From: Oscillospiraceae bacterium
GTDB lineage: Bacteria; Bacillota; Clostridia; Oscillospirales; Oscillospiraceae
Assembly (NCBI GenBank): GCA_017458065.1
Contig: JAFTGD010000043.1
Span: 124,001-188,000 of the forward strand
Length of the DNA stretch: 64,000 bases
Direction: 5' to 3'
In this document: one piece after another, positions 11,498 through 19,816 of the stretch
Position numbering within the stretch: the stretch's first letter is position 1
Layout of the letters: the number at the start of each line of letters is the position of its first letter
The notes under the pieces: model-generated
Told to the model about the DNA's origin: nothing
What the model saw: the letters and a program-made list of their open reading frames with translations, nothing else
The model's database searches: none
Translations under genes and position numbers: made by a program

Positions 11498-13128
11498 CAG
11501 CTCAGAAGACACCCTGGTGGAAGCAGGCGGTGATCTATCAGATCTATCCGCGCAGCTTCTGTGACTCCAACGGCGACGGCATCGGGGATATCCCCGGCAT
11601 CATCTCAAAACTGGACTACCTGAAAACCCTCGGCATTGACGCCATCTGGCTCTCACCGGTCTTCCGCTCACCGCAAGACGACAACGGCTATGACATCGCG
11701 GACTACCGGGACATCGACCCGATTTTCGGCACGCTGGAGGGTATGGACGAGCTTATAAGGGAAGCGCGGGAGCGCGGCATCCGGATCATCATGGATCTGG
11801 TGCTGAACCATTCCTCTGACGAACACCGCTGGTTCCGGGAAGCAAAGAAAAGCCGCGACAACCCTTATCACGATTATTACATCTGGCGCGACGGCGACGG
11901 CGTGACCCCGCCCAACGACCTGAAGGCCGGCTTCGGCGGCTCAGCCTGGGAGTGGGTACCGGAGTTGGGACAGTATTACTTTCACCAGTTTTCCGTCAAG
12001 CAGCCGGACCTGAACTGGGACAATCCGAAGCTCCGAGAGGAGCTCTATGACATGATCAACTGGTGGGCGGACCGCGGGATCGGGGGCTTCCGTTTGGACG
12101 TGGTGGACCATCTGGGGAAGGACCCGGACCGGGGTATTATGAAGTGCGCGCCGACCCTGCACCCCTATGTACGGGAGATGAGCCAAGCAGCCTTCCGGCG
12201 GGATGACCTTGTCACTGTCGGGGAGGCCTGGAGCGCCGATATCGAGCAGGCAAAGCTCTATTCCAATCCCGACGGATCAGAGCTCTCCATGGTATTTCAG
12301 TTCGAGCATATGAAGATCGACCAGATCCCCGGGAAAGAAAAATGGGACATGGTCCCGATCGATTTTGTCGAGCTGAAAAAGATTTTTACGCGCTGGCAGA
12401 GGGCGCTTTACGGCAAGGGCTGGAACAGCCTTTTCTGGGAAAACCACGACCTGCCCCGCAGCGTCTCGCGCTTTGCCGACGACGGCAGGTACCGGGTAGA
12501 GTCGGCCAAGATGCTGGCGATCCTGCTTCACGGCATGCAGGGCACCCCCTATGTGTATCAGGGGGAAGAGCTCGGCATGACCAATTATGCCTTCCGGGTG
12601 GAGGATTGCCGGGACATCGAGATCCTCAACATGGTGCGGGAGCGCCGGGCCAAGGGCTGGTCGGAGGAACAGATCCTGGATGCCATCTACCGAAAGGGGC
12701 GGGACAACGCCCGTACCCCCATGCAGTGGGATGACAGCCAGAACGCCGGCTTCACCACCGGAGAGCCCTGGCTGCTGGTCAACCCCAATTATACCGAAAT
12801 CAACGCCGCAGACCAGGTCGGCAGGGAAGACTCGGTTTTCTCCTGTTACCGTGAGCTGATCCGGCTGCGCAAGGAATATACCGTTTTCCTGGACGGAGAG
12901 TATGAGCCCCTGCTCGAGGACGACAAACGTATCTTCGCTTACCGCCGAAGCAACGGCGAGGGCAGCCTCCTCGTGGTGGCGAACTTCTCCGGCGAGACGA
13001 TCAAGAATCCGCTTCTTGCCGAAGAGCGCGGAAGCAGGCTGCTGGTCGGCAGCTACGCGGCAACAGACGAGGACCCCTCTGTGCTGCGGCCTTATGAGGC
13101 AAAGATGCTGCTTTCCCAGAACCGATGA
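11494..13128 (+). CDS. GH13 alpha-glucosidase / oligo-1,6-glucosidase
   Basis: This is a cytoplasmic glycoside hydrolase family 13 enzyme of the alpha-glucosidase / oligo-1,6-glucosidase / trehalose-6-phosphate hydrolase group (544 residues, typical length). It starts WWKQAVIYQIYPRSFCDSNG. The catalytic residues are visible: nucleophile Asp202 in GFRLDVV, acid/base Glu244 in VGEAW, and Asp319 in ENHDLPR. NHSSDEH, the conserved calcium/substrate region, is near residue 105. Position in the sucrose regulon suggests it releases glucose from imported sucrose or isomalto-type sugars. Sucrose alpha-glucosidase activity is possible but cannot be told from the sequence. Confidence 0.88.
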   Translation: MTAQKTPWWKQAVIYQIYPRSFCDSNGDGIGDIPGIISKLDYLKTLGIDAIWLSPVFRSPQDDNGYDIADYRDIDPIFGTLEGMDELIREARERGIRIIMDLVLNHSSDEHRWFREAKKSRDNPYHDYYIWRDGDGVTPPNDLKAGFGGSAWEWVPELGQYYFHQFSVKQPDLNWDNPKLREELYDMINWWADRGIGGFRLDVVDHLGKDPDRGIMKCAPTLHPYVREMSQAAFRRDDLVTVGEAWSADIEQAKLYSNPDGSELSMVFQFEHMKIDQIPGKEKWDMVPIDFVELKKIFTRWQRALYGKGWNSLFWENHDLPRSVSRFADDGRYRVESAKMLAILLHGMQGTPYVYQGEELGMTNYAFRVEDCRDIEILNMVRERRAKGWSEEQILDAIYRKGRDNARTPMQWDDSQNAGFTTGEPWLLVNPNYTEINAADQVGREDSVFSCYRELIRLRKEYTVFLDGEYEPLLEDDKRIFAYRRSNGEGSLLVVANFSGETIKNPLLAEERGSRLLVGSYAATDEDPSVLRPYEAKMLLSQNR

Positions 13129-13132
13129 AAAA

Positions 13133-13154
13133 CCGGAGGCCATATGGCCTCCGG
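13133..13154 (-). terminator. Terminator of the GH32 gene
   Basis: A perfect 22-base palindrome begins CCGGAGGCC. On the minus strand it is followed by TTTTTC, so it terminates the GH32 transcript. On the plus strand the same stem lacks a T run but still closes the GH13 gene. Confidence 0.8.
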
Positions 13155-13208
13155 AGGATAAGACAGAACTTGCAGCAGCTTGATCTGAGCGCTGCCAATG
13201 TCAGACCA

Positions 13209-14690
13209 TCAAGCCTGCAGCGTGTACTTGACGGCCTTGAGCCGGACCTCGCCGTCTGCGTAGAAGCTGATGTCCTTTGCGGAGAGATCGGTGCTGACGG
13301 TGGCGGAGAGGACCTGCTCCCCATCGTTTACAAAGACCTCCGCGCTGTAGCGGTCGAGGATCAGGCGCAGCTTCAGGCGACCTCCTTCGTGGCGGACTTT
13401 GGCGCGGCGCTGGTGGATGATCGCCCGGCGGGAACCGGAGAACTTCCGGTCGATTTTAAGAACCGACTCGTGCGGACGGAAGCTGACCGTGGTCTGATAG
13501 AGCCCGTTCTTCGCAAAACGGATCGCAAAGCGGCTGTATACCGGCCCGACCGGCTCGATCTCGAGCTCCAGGTCGACGGTGCGCCCGCTGACGCCGGGGA
13601 GGCGGATCTCCTCATCCCGGATCAGGACATCCTCATGGCGCACTTCATCGGTGCGCATCAGCTCCAGCTCGCGGAGGGGCTGCTGGCAGAGGACGCCGTC
13701 TCGGACGGAGAGCTCCCTCGGCAGACTCATCTGCCCGAACCAGGGGACCCACCTGGTGTGCAGATTGCAGGTGTCCCAGTTCTGCATCCAGCCGATCATG
13801 ACCCTTCGCCCATCCGGCGTGAGAACGGTCTGAGGCGCGTAGAAGTCGATGCCGTAATCGGCCGCGTGGTCGGACTCCACGGTGTAAGCGCCGTCAGTAT
13901 CGCTGCAGTGACCCAGCAGATAGAAGGAGCCGTTACCGTTGTGGTATTCAAAGTCCTTCGGCAGCATGTCCTGCGCGCTGGCCAGCAGCACATCGTAGCC
14001 GTCCAGCCGGAAGAAGTCCGGGCACTCCCACATGAGTCCGAGGCGGTTGCGGTTGGAAGCGAGCGGGGCGACATACGACCAGTGCAGCGCGTCCTCGCTG
14101 CGGAAGACCAGGATCCTGCCGCCTTCGCCCTGCTGGTCGTTGGCGATCAGGGCGAGATAGCTCCCGTCCGGAGCCTGCAGCAGCTTCGGATCGCGGAAGT
14201 CATAGCGGCTCCCGCCCTCCGGGAGGTCCGCTTCCGTCAGGACCGGGTTGCCGGCGTATTTCTCATAGTTCACACCGTCGCCGAAGGCGAGGTTCTGCGT
14301 CTGGATCTCACGTACCTGGCCGTTCGCGTCGGTCTCGTGCCGGACGCCGGTGTACATCAGCATCTGGCGTCCGTCCGGCAGCTCGATGGCGCTGCCCGAG
14401 AAGCAGCCGTCCTTATCATAGGGCATGTCCGGCGCAAGGGCGCAGGGGAGATATTCCCAGTGCAGCAGGTCGCGGCTCACAGCGTGACCCCAGTGCATCG
14501 GACCCCAGTGAGAGTCATAGGGATGGTACTGGAAGAACATGTGATACTGCCCGCCGTACCAGGAAAAGCCGTTCGGGTCGTTCATCCAGCCGATCCAGGG
14601 GCTGAGATGGAACGCCGGACGCTGCTCCGGCGCGATATCGGAACCGTGAAGAGATTCATAAGCTCTCGCGTTCTGTAAGATCTGGCTCAT
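13209..14690 (-). CDS. GH32 sucrose-6-phosphate hydrolase / beta-fructosidase
   Basis: Family 32 enzymes cleave the fructose side of sucrose, sucrose-6-phosphate or fructans. The 493-residue product has the family motifs in order: WMNDPNG with nucleophile Asp38, FRDPK near residue 160, and WECPDFF with the acid/base Glu near 218. A C-terminal beta-sandwich follows (LRLILDRYSAEVFVNDGEQV). No signal peptide is present, so it acts inside the cell. AAGGAG lies 9 bases before the ATG. It is divergent from amylosucrase. Because uptake here is by an ABC importer rather than a PTS, free sucrose or kestose is a likelier substrate than sucrose-6-phosphate. Confidence 0.93.
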   Translation of the reverse strand: MSQILQNARAYESLHGSDIAPEQRPAFHLSPWIGWMNDPNGFSWYGGQYHMFFQYHPYDSHWGPMHWGHAVSRDLLHWEYLPCALAPDMPYDKDGCFSGSAIELPDGRQMLMYTGVRHETDANGQVREIQTQNLAFGDGVNYEKYAGNPVLTEADLPEGGSRYDFRDPKLLQAPDGSYLALIANDQQGEGGRILVFRSEDALHWSYVAPLASNRNRLGLMWECPDFFRLDGYDVLLASAQDMLPKDFEYHNGNGSFYLLGHCSDTDGAYTVESDHAADYGIDFYAPQTVLTPDGRRVMIGWMQNWDTCNLHTRWVPWFGQMSLPRELSVRDGVLCQQPLRELELMRTDEVRHEDVLIRDEEIRLPGVSGRTVDLELEIEPVGPVYSRFAIRFAKNGLYQTTVSFRPHESVLKIDRKFSGSRRAIIHQRRAKVRHEGGRLKLRLILDRYSAEVFVNDGEQVLSATVSTDLSAKDISFYADGEVRLKAVKYTLQA

Positions 14691-14724
14691 TCCGGTGTAC
14701 TCCTTTGTACTGGCTGATCTGTGT

Positions 14725-14742
14725 CCGCCGCGATTGCGGCGG
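14725..14742 (-). other. Small hairpin in the GH32 leader
   Basis: CCGCCGC and GCGGCGG form a perfect 7-bp stem with loop GATT in the 5' untranslated part of the GH32 message. It may affect stability. Confidence 0.4.
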
Positions 14743-14747
14743 CTCTC

Positions 14748-14761
14748 ATGAAACGTATCAT
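14748..14761. promoter_or_regulatory. LacI-type operator O3 over the GH32 promoter
   Basis: ATGAAACGTATCAT is a CG-centred palindrome with the same half-site as O2 at 7544. It overlaps the minus-strand -10 box (TATGAT, plus coordinates 14757-14762), where bound repressor would block RNA polymerase. Confidence 0.65.
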
Positions 14762-14765
14762 ATCA
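14757..14765 (-). promoter_or_regulatory. Extended -10 promoter for the GH32 gene
   Basis: On the minus strand TGATATGAT gives an extended -10 element; the -35 region is weak. The start of transcription would be about 60 bases upstream of the GH32 start codon. Confidence 0.6.
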
Positions 14766-14800
14766 CAGAAACCCCTTTTCGCATAGAGTGTTTTTTGGAA

Positions 14801-14829
14801 TTGACAGTCGTTTGAAAGAACGATACAAT
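14801..14829 (+). promoter_or_regulatory. Sigma-A promoter of the amylosucrase-fructokinase operon
   Basis: TTGACA (14801-14806) and TACAAT (14824-14829) are separated by 17 bases. Operator O3 lies about 45 bases upstream of the -35 box. Confidence 0.8.
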
Positions 14830-14862
14830 ATTGTTATCCTGAGAAGGAGCAGAGGACAAACC

Positions 14863-16728
14863 ATGAATCAGAAGAAGTGGAAATCCGCTTTTCGCAAGCG
14901 CTTTGAAAAGGTCGAGGAAGAACTCCGCGGGCGTTATATGGAGCTCTACCACGGCGACGAGGCAGCCTGGGATTATTTTACCGAGATCCTCTACCGCACC
15001 TGGGAGGAGCGCAGTCCCGCTCTGAAGGCGCTGGATGAGAGCCGTCTCCGTGATCCGGACTGGTATCGGGGGCACAACATCCTCGGCATGCTGATGTATG
15101 TGAAAGCCTTCGCCGGGAACTTGCAGGGGGTCCGGGGGAAGCTTGACTATCTCGAAGACTGCGGGGTCAACTATCTGCATCTCATGCCGATCCTGGAGAG
15201 CCCGAAGGGACGGAGCGACGGCGGCTATGCCGTGGCCGACTTCCGCCGGATCGAGCCAGAGCTCGGGACCATGGAGGATCTGGAAGCCCTCGCAGCGGAC
15301 TGCCATGAAAAGGGCATCTCGCTCTGTCTGGACTTTGTGATGAACCACACCAGCGAAGACCACGAGTGGGCCAGGAAAGCCCGCGCGGGAGATGAGGCCT
15401 GCAGAGCGCGGTATTTCTTCTACGACGATTGGACAATCCCCAACGAGTTTGAGAAGACCGTGCCCCAGGTATTCCCGACGACGGCACCTGGCAACTTCAG
15501 CTGGTGCGAAGAGGCGCACAAGGTCGTGATGACCACCTTCTATCCCTATCAGTGGGACCTCAATTATGCCAATCCCGTCGTCTTCAACGACATGACGGAG
15601 AACATGCTCTATCTCTGCAACCGAGGGGTCGATGTGATCCGCTTGGATGCGGTGCCCTATATCTGGAAGGAGCTCGGCACCAATTGCCGCAACCTTCCGC
15701 AGGTACATTCTCTGGTCCGTATGATGCACATGGCGGCGGACGTTGTCTGCCCCGGTACGCTGCTGCTGGGCGAGGTCGTGATGGAGCCGTCCAAAGTCGT
15801 CCCGTACTTCGGCACCGTAGAGAAGCCGGAATGCCACATGCTGTATAACGTCACCACCATGGCGAGCACCTGGCACACCGTGGCGACCAAGGACGTGCGC
15901 CTCCTGCGGCACCAGCTGGGACAGGTCTTTGCCCTGCCGAAGGAGTACACCTTCCTCAACTATCTGCGCTGCCACGACGATATCGGCTGGGGCCTGGACT
16001 ACGGCTTCCTCGGCGGCTTCGGCATGGGAGAGGTTTCTCACAAGAAGTTCCTGAACGACTATCTGACCGGACGCTGGGAAGGCAGCCCGAGCCGCGGCGA
16101 GCTCTACAACGACGATCCGCGCCTGGGGGATGCCCGCCTCTGCGGAACCACCGCGTCGCTCTGCGGCGTGGAGGCCGCCCGCTATGAGCAGGACCCGGAG
16201 AAGCTGGCCTGGGCGCTGCGGCTGGACATCAGCCTGCATGCCTATATGTTTACCCTCAGCGGGATCCCCGTGCTCTACAGCGGGGACGAGATCGCCCAGG
16301 AGAACGACTACAGCTATCACGAGGACCCGGACAAGGCGGCCGACAGCCGCTACCTCCACCGGGGGGATATGAACTGGGAAGCGGCCAAGCTCCGCAAGGA
16401 TCCCTCCGCCCCGGAGGGGAAGGTCTTCCTCGCCCTGCGCAGGCTCGAGACGCTGCGGGATGAGCACCGCGTCTTTGACAGCCGGGCGGACGTCTGGATC
16501 CTGAACACCGGCGACGACGCCGTACTCGGGATCGGCAGATACTTCCGGGGGGAGAAGCTGCTGGCCCTGTTCAACTTTGCGGAGACCGAGCGCCGGATCT
16601 CCGCTGCCGGCGAGCTCGGCGAGTTCCGGGATCTGATGACCGGAGAGGCAGCGGACAAGAGCAGCCTGCAGCTGGCCCCGGGCGGATTCCGGTGGCTGTG
16701 CTGTGATTTTGACAACAGCGACGAATGA
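14863..16728 (+). CDS. Amylosucrase (GH13 subfamily 4)
   Basis: Amylosucrase splits sucrose and transfers the glucose to an alpha-1,4-glucan, releasing fructose. The 621-residue product aligns along its length with what I recall of the Neisseria enzyme: DPDWYRGHNILG and YLHLMPILESPKGRSDGGYAV in the first third, then nucleophile Asp262 (IRLDAV), acid/base Glu304 (LLGEVV) and Asp372 in CHDDIGW. It has no signal peptide, so it acts in the cytoplasm. The start at 14863 follows GAAGGAGCAGAGG; an in-frame ATG at 14788 lies upstream of the promoter. It shares an operon with fructokinase, which would use the released fructose. A sucrose hydrolase of the same subfamily is the main alternative. Confidence 0.87.
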   Translation: MNQKKWKSAFRKRFEKVEEELRGRYMELYHGDEAAWDYFTEILYRTWEERSPALKALDESRLRDPDWYRGHNILGMLMYVKAFAGNLQGVRGKLDYLEDCGVNYLHLMPILESPKGRSDGGYAVADFRRIEPELGTMEDLEALAADCHEKGISLCLDFVMNHTSEDHEWARKARAGDEACRARYFFYDDWTIPNEFEKTVPQVFPTTAPGNFSWCEEAHKVVMTTFYPYQWDLNYANPVVFNDMTENMLYLCNRGVDVIRLDAVPYIWKELGTNCRNLPQVHSLVRMMHMAADVVCPGTLLLGEVVMEPSKVVPYFGTVEKPECHMLYNVTTMASTWHTVATKDVRLLRHQLGQVFALPKEYTFLNYLRCHDDIGWGLDYGFLGGFGMGEVSHKKFLNDYLTGRWEGSPSRGELYNDDPRLGDARLCGTTASLCGVEAARYEQDPEKLAWALRLDISLHAYMFTLSGIPVLYSGDEIAQENDYSYHEDPDKAADSRYLHRGDMNWEAAKLRKDPSAPEGKVFLALRRLETLRDEHRVFDSRADVWILNTGDDAVLGIGRYFRGEKLLALFNFAETERRISAAGELGEFRDLMTGEAADKSSLQLAPGGFRWLCCDFDNSDE

Positions 16729-16776
16729 TTCACAACAAATGCGGCGATGCACGCTGCAGAGAGGATGGAAAGCGAA

Positions 16777-17736
16777 ATGAAGCAATTTGACGTTGTGGCA
16801 CTGGGAGAACTGCTGGTCGATTTTACAAGAAACGGAGAGAGCGGACAGGGGAACCCTCTGTTTGAAGCCAATCCCGGCGGAGCCCCCGCCAACGTGCTGG
16901 CGATGCTGCAGAAGCTCGGGAAAAAGACGGCTTTCATCGGTAAGGTGGGGCAGGACGGCTTCGGAAATCTCCTGGCGGAAACCGTGCGGGAGGCGGGGGT
17001 GGACATCCGCGGCCTCAAGCGGGACCCGGAGATCCCGACGACGCTTGCCATCGTCAATACCTTCCCGAACGGGGACAGAGACTTCAGCTTCTACCGCAAA
17101 CCGGGCGCCGACCTGCTGCTGCGGGCGGACGAGCTGGACGAGGAGCTGCTGCGCGGCTGCAGAATCTTCCACTTTGGCACGTTGTCCCTGACTGACGAGC
17201 CCTGCCGCAGCGCTACGGTGCGCGCCCTGCAGATCGCCCGGGAGGCCGGCGCGGTGATTTCCTTTGACCCGAACCTGAGACCGCCGCTCTGGAGCAGCGA
17301 GGAAGCGGCCAGAGAGCAGATCGCCTGGGGACTCGGGCAGTGCGATGTGCTGAAGATCGCCGACAACGAGATTCTCTTTATGACCGGCGAAGAGGATTTT
17401 GACAGGGGCGCTGCCATCCTGCGGGAGCGTTATCCCAACATCCGCCTCCTGAACGTCACGGCCGGCGGAGACGGCAGCCACTCGTATTACGGCGGCCACC
17501 AGGTTTTTGAGCCCGCCTGTAAGCTGGGCGGCGTGATCGAGACCACCGGCGCCGGCGACACCTTCTGCGCCTGCGTGCTGAATTATGTCCTGGAGCGTGG
17601 CCTCGACGGCCTCGGAGAGGAAAACCTCCATGAGATGCTCCGCTTTGCAAACTTTGCAGCCTATATCGTCACCACCCGCAAGGGCGCGATCCGCTCCATG
17701 CCCGAGCCGGAAGAAGTCCTGGCACTCCTGCGGTAA
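16777..17736 (+). CDS. Fructokinase, PfkB family
   Basis: The product phosphorylates fructose to fructose-6-phosphate. It has the PfkB sugar-kinase layout: MKQFDVVALGELLVDFT at the start, the substrate-binding GGAPANVLAMLQKLG near residue 32, and the ATP/anion-hole motif TTGAGDTFCA near 256 with the catalytic Asp. The ATG at 16777 is preferred because the conserved family start begins there with GAGAGGA upstream; in-frame ATGs at 16747 and 16765 would add up to ten residues. It lies 48 bases after amylosucrase in the same transcript and completes sucrose breakdown. Confidence 0.9.
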   Translation: MKQFDVVALGELLVDFTRNGESGQGNPLFEANPGGAPANVLAMLQKLGKKTAFIGKVGQDGFGNLLAETVREAGVDIRGLKRDPEIPTTLAIVNTFPNGDRDFSFYRKPGADLLLRADELDEELLRGCRIFHFGTLSLTDEPCRSATVRALQIAREAGAVISFDPNLRPPLWSSEEAAREQIAWGLGQCDVLKIADNEILFMTGEEDFDRGAAILRERYPNIRLLNVTAGGDGSHSYYGGHQVFEPACKLGGVIETTGAGDTFCACVLNYVLERGLDGLGEENLHEMLRFANFAAYIVTTRKGAIRSMPEPEEVLALLR

Positions 17737-17829
17737 GGGACGGGCCGTTAAGCCCGGTAAGAGACAAGGTTGACATAAAAGCGCGATAATGATAAATGCG
17801 GCTTATGAAAAAGTGAACCCGGAAATGCT

Positions 17830-17881
17830 CCTGCGATAAATGGAAACTCACAGCGATTTTTTACCGGATCGCAGGGTTTTT
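17830..17881 (+). terminator. Possible terminator after the fructokinase gene
   Basis: CCTGCGAT (17830-17837) and ATCGCAGG (17868-17875) can pair across a 30-base loop and are followed by GTTTTT. The long loop makes this a weaker call. Confidence 0.45.
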
Positions 17882-17915
17882 CTCATAGACAACTCATGTC
17901 ATACAGAGGCAGAAA

Positions 17916-17957
17916 GACACCCCGTACCTTTTCGGAGTGAACAAGGTACAGGGTGTC
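17916..17957 (-). terminator. Hairpin after the antiporter remnant
   Basis: A 15-bp stem with one mismatch (GACACCCCGTACCTT / AAGGTACAGGGTGTC) and a 12-base loop is followed on the minus strand by TTTCT. It probably terminates the minus-strand transcript that ends with the ATPase and the remnant. Confidence 0.55.
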
Positions 17958-17967
17958 GCTTTACCCT

Positions 17968-18072
17968 TTAAGACAGAGTAGTTTGGTTTTTTCTGCTGTA
18001 TTTCCTCTTGGTGAGATAGACGACCGTGGGGCTCAGGCCCTGAAGCACAAACGAAAGTGTGAAGATGAGCGG
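17968..18072 (-). pseudogene. Possible 3' remnant of a CPA1-type Na+/H+ antiporter gene
   Basis: Directly after the stop of the minus-strand ATPase gene, the same frame continues for 34 codons to a TAA at 17968. The peptide contains LIFTLSFVLQGLSPTVVYL followed by a basic tail (TKRKYSRKNQTTLS). A hydrophobic stretch ending in LQGLS, then a short basic end, resembles the last membrane helix of CPA1 cation/proton antiporters. No start codon or upstream antiporter sequence is present. It looks like the surviving end of a gene replaced by the ATPase gene, with its own terminator still downstream. The family assignment is from memory and tentative. Confidence 0.45.
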
Positions 18073-19491
18073 TCAGCAGAACAGATCGTCCATTGTAATC
18101 ACAGCCTGAAGACAGTCTGTGTGTTCATTTCCGGTAATCCCGTAAGTTGTGATCAGAGTCGGGTGGATAGCATACCGGGTTCCGGTGGAAACAGTTAGAT
18201 CATGGATTTTTCTGTTCAGGCTTCTTTCAAACGCCTCTGTCACATTGAATTCCACACCGGAGTATTTCATTTCACATAGATTGATAACTTGGTCGTTCCT
18301 CACGATCAACAGGTCAATCTGTGAGCCGAAAATGCCCCGGCTCAGATCCTGTCTGCAGGCCCAGGAGTGGATATGACTTAAAACGCCAGAGACACCAAGA
18401 CTTTTTTTGATTTGTTCTATATGATTCAGGCAGACCCGCTCAAAAGCGAGTCCCATCCAGGTGTTTACTGCAGGCGTGTTGCGCTGGTTTTCCCAGAAGT
18501 GCTCGTCTGTCTGTCCCTTTTCCATGAACCTTAGATAAAATAGGATAAAGGAATCCATCAACTGGTAAACGGCATCCTTTTTCTTTTTCCCGTATGCGGT
18601 GTACACCCGTATAAAGTCGCAGCTTTCCAGCTCTGTCAGCTTTTTTGTCAGGTCCCCGGTGTTGGGTATTCCTGTAGCGGCAATCAGTTCCTCTCTGGTC
18701 ATTCCCACCTTTTTCTGCCCCAGCGCACGCATAATCTTCAGGTACTGATCCGGCTGGCGGAATATAGAAGCAAAAAGATAACGGTATTCATCCTTCAGCG
18801 GGGCATCCTCTGCGAACATCATCCGGTCGACATTCTGCAGCAGGCTTTTTCCTTTCTGAAGGAATCCCCAGTAATAAGGAACTCCGCCAAAGATCATATA
18901 CCCTTGCAGAATCTGCTCGCGGTTAAGCGCCAGCCCCATTTGCCGAACAAGAGCTTCACATTCGGCTAATGAAAAGGCTCTGAGATGAATCTGTTCCGTC
19001 AGGCGGTTATATAATCCGCCCTTATTGTGAATCACCTTGGAGAGCATCCATGAAGTTGCCGATGCACATACAATCAGGATGATATCCTTTCTCGCCGAAG
19101 CCCAGGCGTTCCAGAAATGTTCCAGTGCAGCCATCAGATCGCTTCCCTGTGTGTCCATCCAGGACAGCTCATCAATGAAAATGACTTTCTTCTTTTCTGT
19201 AGATCGCCGGATCAGCTCCTTCAACTCGTCAAACGCCTCCAGCCAGTTCTGCGGAGTGCGATCGGGGGTATATCCGGATTCCTTCAACGCAGAGACGAAT
19301 GTATATAATTGCTCATTCTTTTTTCTGCGATACAAACCTGCGTGCTGAAAGGTAAATCGGTATTCATATGCTTCCCGGACAAGAAACGTCTTTCCGATAC
19401 GGCGCCTTCCGTAAACCGCGATAAAGTGAGAGCGATCATCCTGCAGCGCCTGCCGGAGAAGTCTTAATTCTTCCTCTCTGCCTGTAATCAA
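18073..19491 (-). CDS. AAA ATPase with C-terminal nuclease-like domain (ATPase_2/DUF234 type)
   Basis: The 472-residue protein has an N-terminal AAA module: Walker A GRRRIGKT near residue 29 and Walker B VIFIDELSW near 100. A winged-helix-like middle follows (MTREELIAATGI), then a C-terminal domain with SQIDLLIV and LCEMKYS, which fits the Asp...Glu-X-Lys pattern of PD-(D/E)XK folds. Such proteins are common and scattered in clostridia and Bacteroides, and their role is unknown; mobile or defence functions have been suggested. The start is a TTG at 19491 with GGTCAGGGA upstream; the family start ITGREEEL agrees. It lies in a patch with signs of rearrangement. Confidence 0.8.
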   Translation of the reverse strand: MITGREEELRLLRQALQDDRSHFIAVYGRRRIGKTFLVREAYEYRFTFQHAGLYRRKKNEQLYTFVSALKESGYTPDRTPQNWLEAFDELKELIRRSTEKKKVIFIDELSWMDTQGSDLMAALEHFWNAWASARKDIILIVCASATSWMLSKVIHNKGGLYNRLTEQIHLRAFSLAECEALVRQMGLALNREQILQGYMIFGGVPYYWGFLQKGKSLLQNVDRMMFAEDAPLKDEYRYLFASIFRQPDQYLKIMRALGQKKVGMTREELIAATGIPNTGDLTKKLTELESCDFIRVYTAYGKKKKDAVYQLMDSFILFYLRFMEKGQTDEHFWENQRNTPAVNTWMGLAFERVCLNHIEQIKKSLGVSGVLSHIHSWACRQDLSRGIFGSQIDLLIVRNDQVINLCEMKYSGVEFNVTEAFERSLNRKIHDLTVSTGTRYAIHPTLITTYGITGNEHTDCLQAVITMDDLFC

Positions 19492-19515
19492 ATCAATCCC
19501 TGACCTTTCAAATTT

Positions 19516-19550
19516 TTACGTAATCTGCTTTTTTCTTGTAGATTAAGTAA
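19516..19550. repeat. 35-bp inverted-repeat element, copy 1
   Basis: TTACGTAATC, a 15-base spacer, then GATTAAGTAA. The same arms with the same 15-base spacing recur at 19612-19646 around an unrelated spacer. The arms, not the spacer, are conserved, which points to a protein-binding site upstream of the ATPase gene. Confidence 0.7.
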
Positions 19551-19611
19551 TAATATATCACCCCATGAACCGAAAATCAACACGAGATTGAGGCTCAAGG
19601 GTAAAAATATT

Positions 19612-19646
19612 TTACTTAATCGAGTTTAAATTGACAGATTAAGTAA
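19612..19646. repeat. 35-bp inverted-repeat element, copy 2
   Basis: TTACTTAATC, 15 bases, then GATTAAGTAA, a perfect 10-bp inverted repeat. It starts exactly 96 bases after copy 1. The right arm fills most of the spacer of the promoter at 19631-19659, so a bound protein would control the rightward gene. Confidence 0.75.
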
Positions 19647-19659
19647 AAATTATTATATG
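19631..19659 (+). promoter_or_regulatory. Probable promoter for the YcxB-like gene
   Basis: TTGACA (19631-19636), a 17-base spacer containing GATTAAGTAA, then TATATG (19654-19659). The leader before the GTG at 19817 is about 150 bases. Confidence 0.6.
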
Positions 19660-19816
19660 TAAACAGAAACTTCTGTTTTCAATTGAGCACCGATGCTCTT
19701 TGCAGTGCTTTTTGGCATTTTGACGCTTGCTACACGCTTCATAATGTGGTTTAATGGAAACAGGTCTTGAAAACAATTTGAGGATGAAAATTGAGCTTGT
19801 TGATGGAGGTTTATCC

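Noticed and set aside
14758-17631. A 957-codon minus-strand open frame opposite amylosucrase and fructokinase
   Set aside because: It is an antisense shadow of two well-supported genes, with no recognisable domain.
18199-18400. Small plus-strand gene opposite the ATPase
   Set aside because: It is short, antisense to a clear gene and without a ribosome site.
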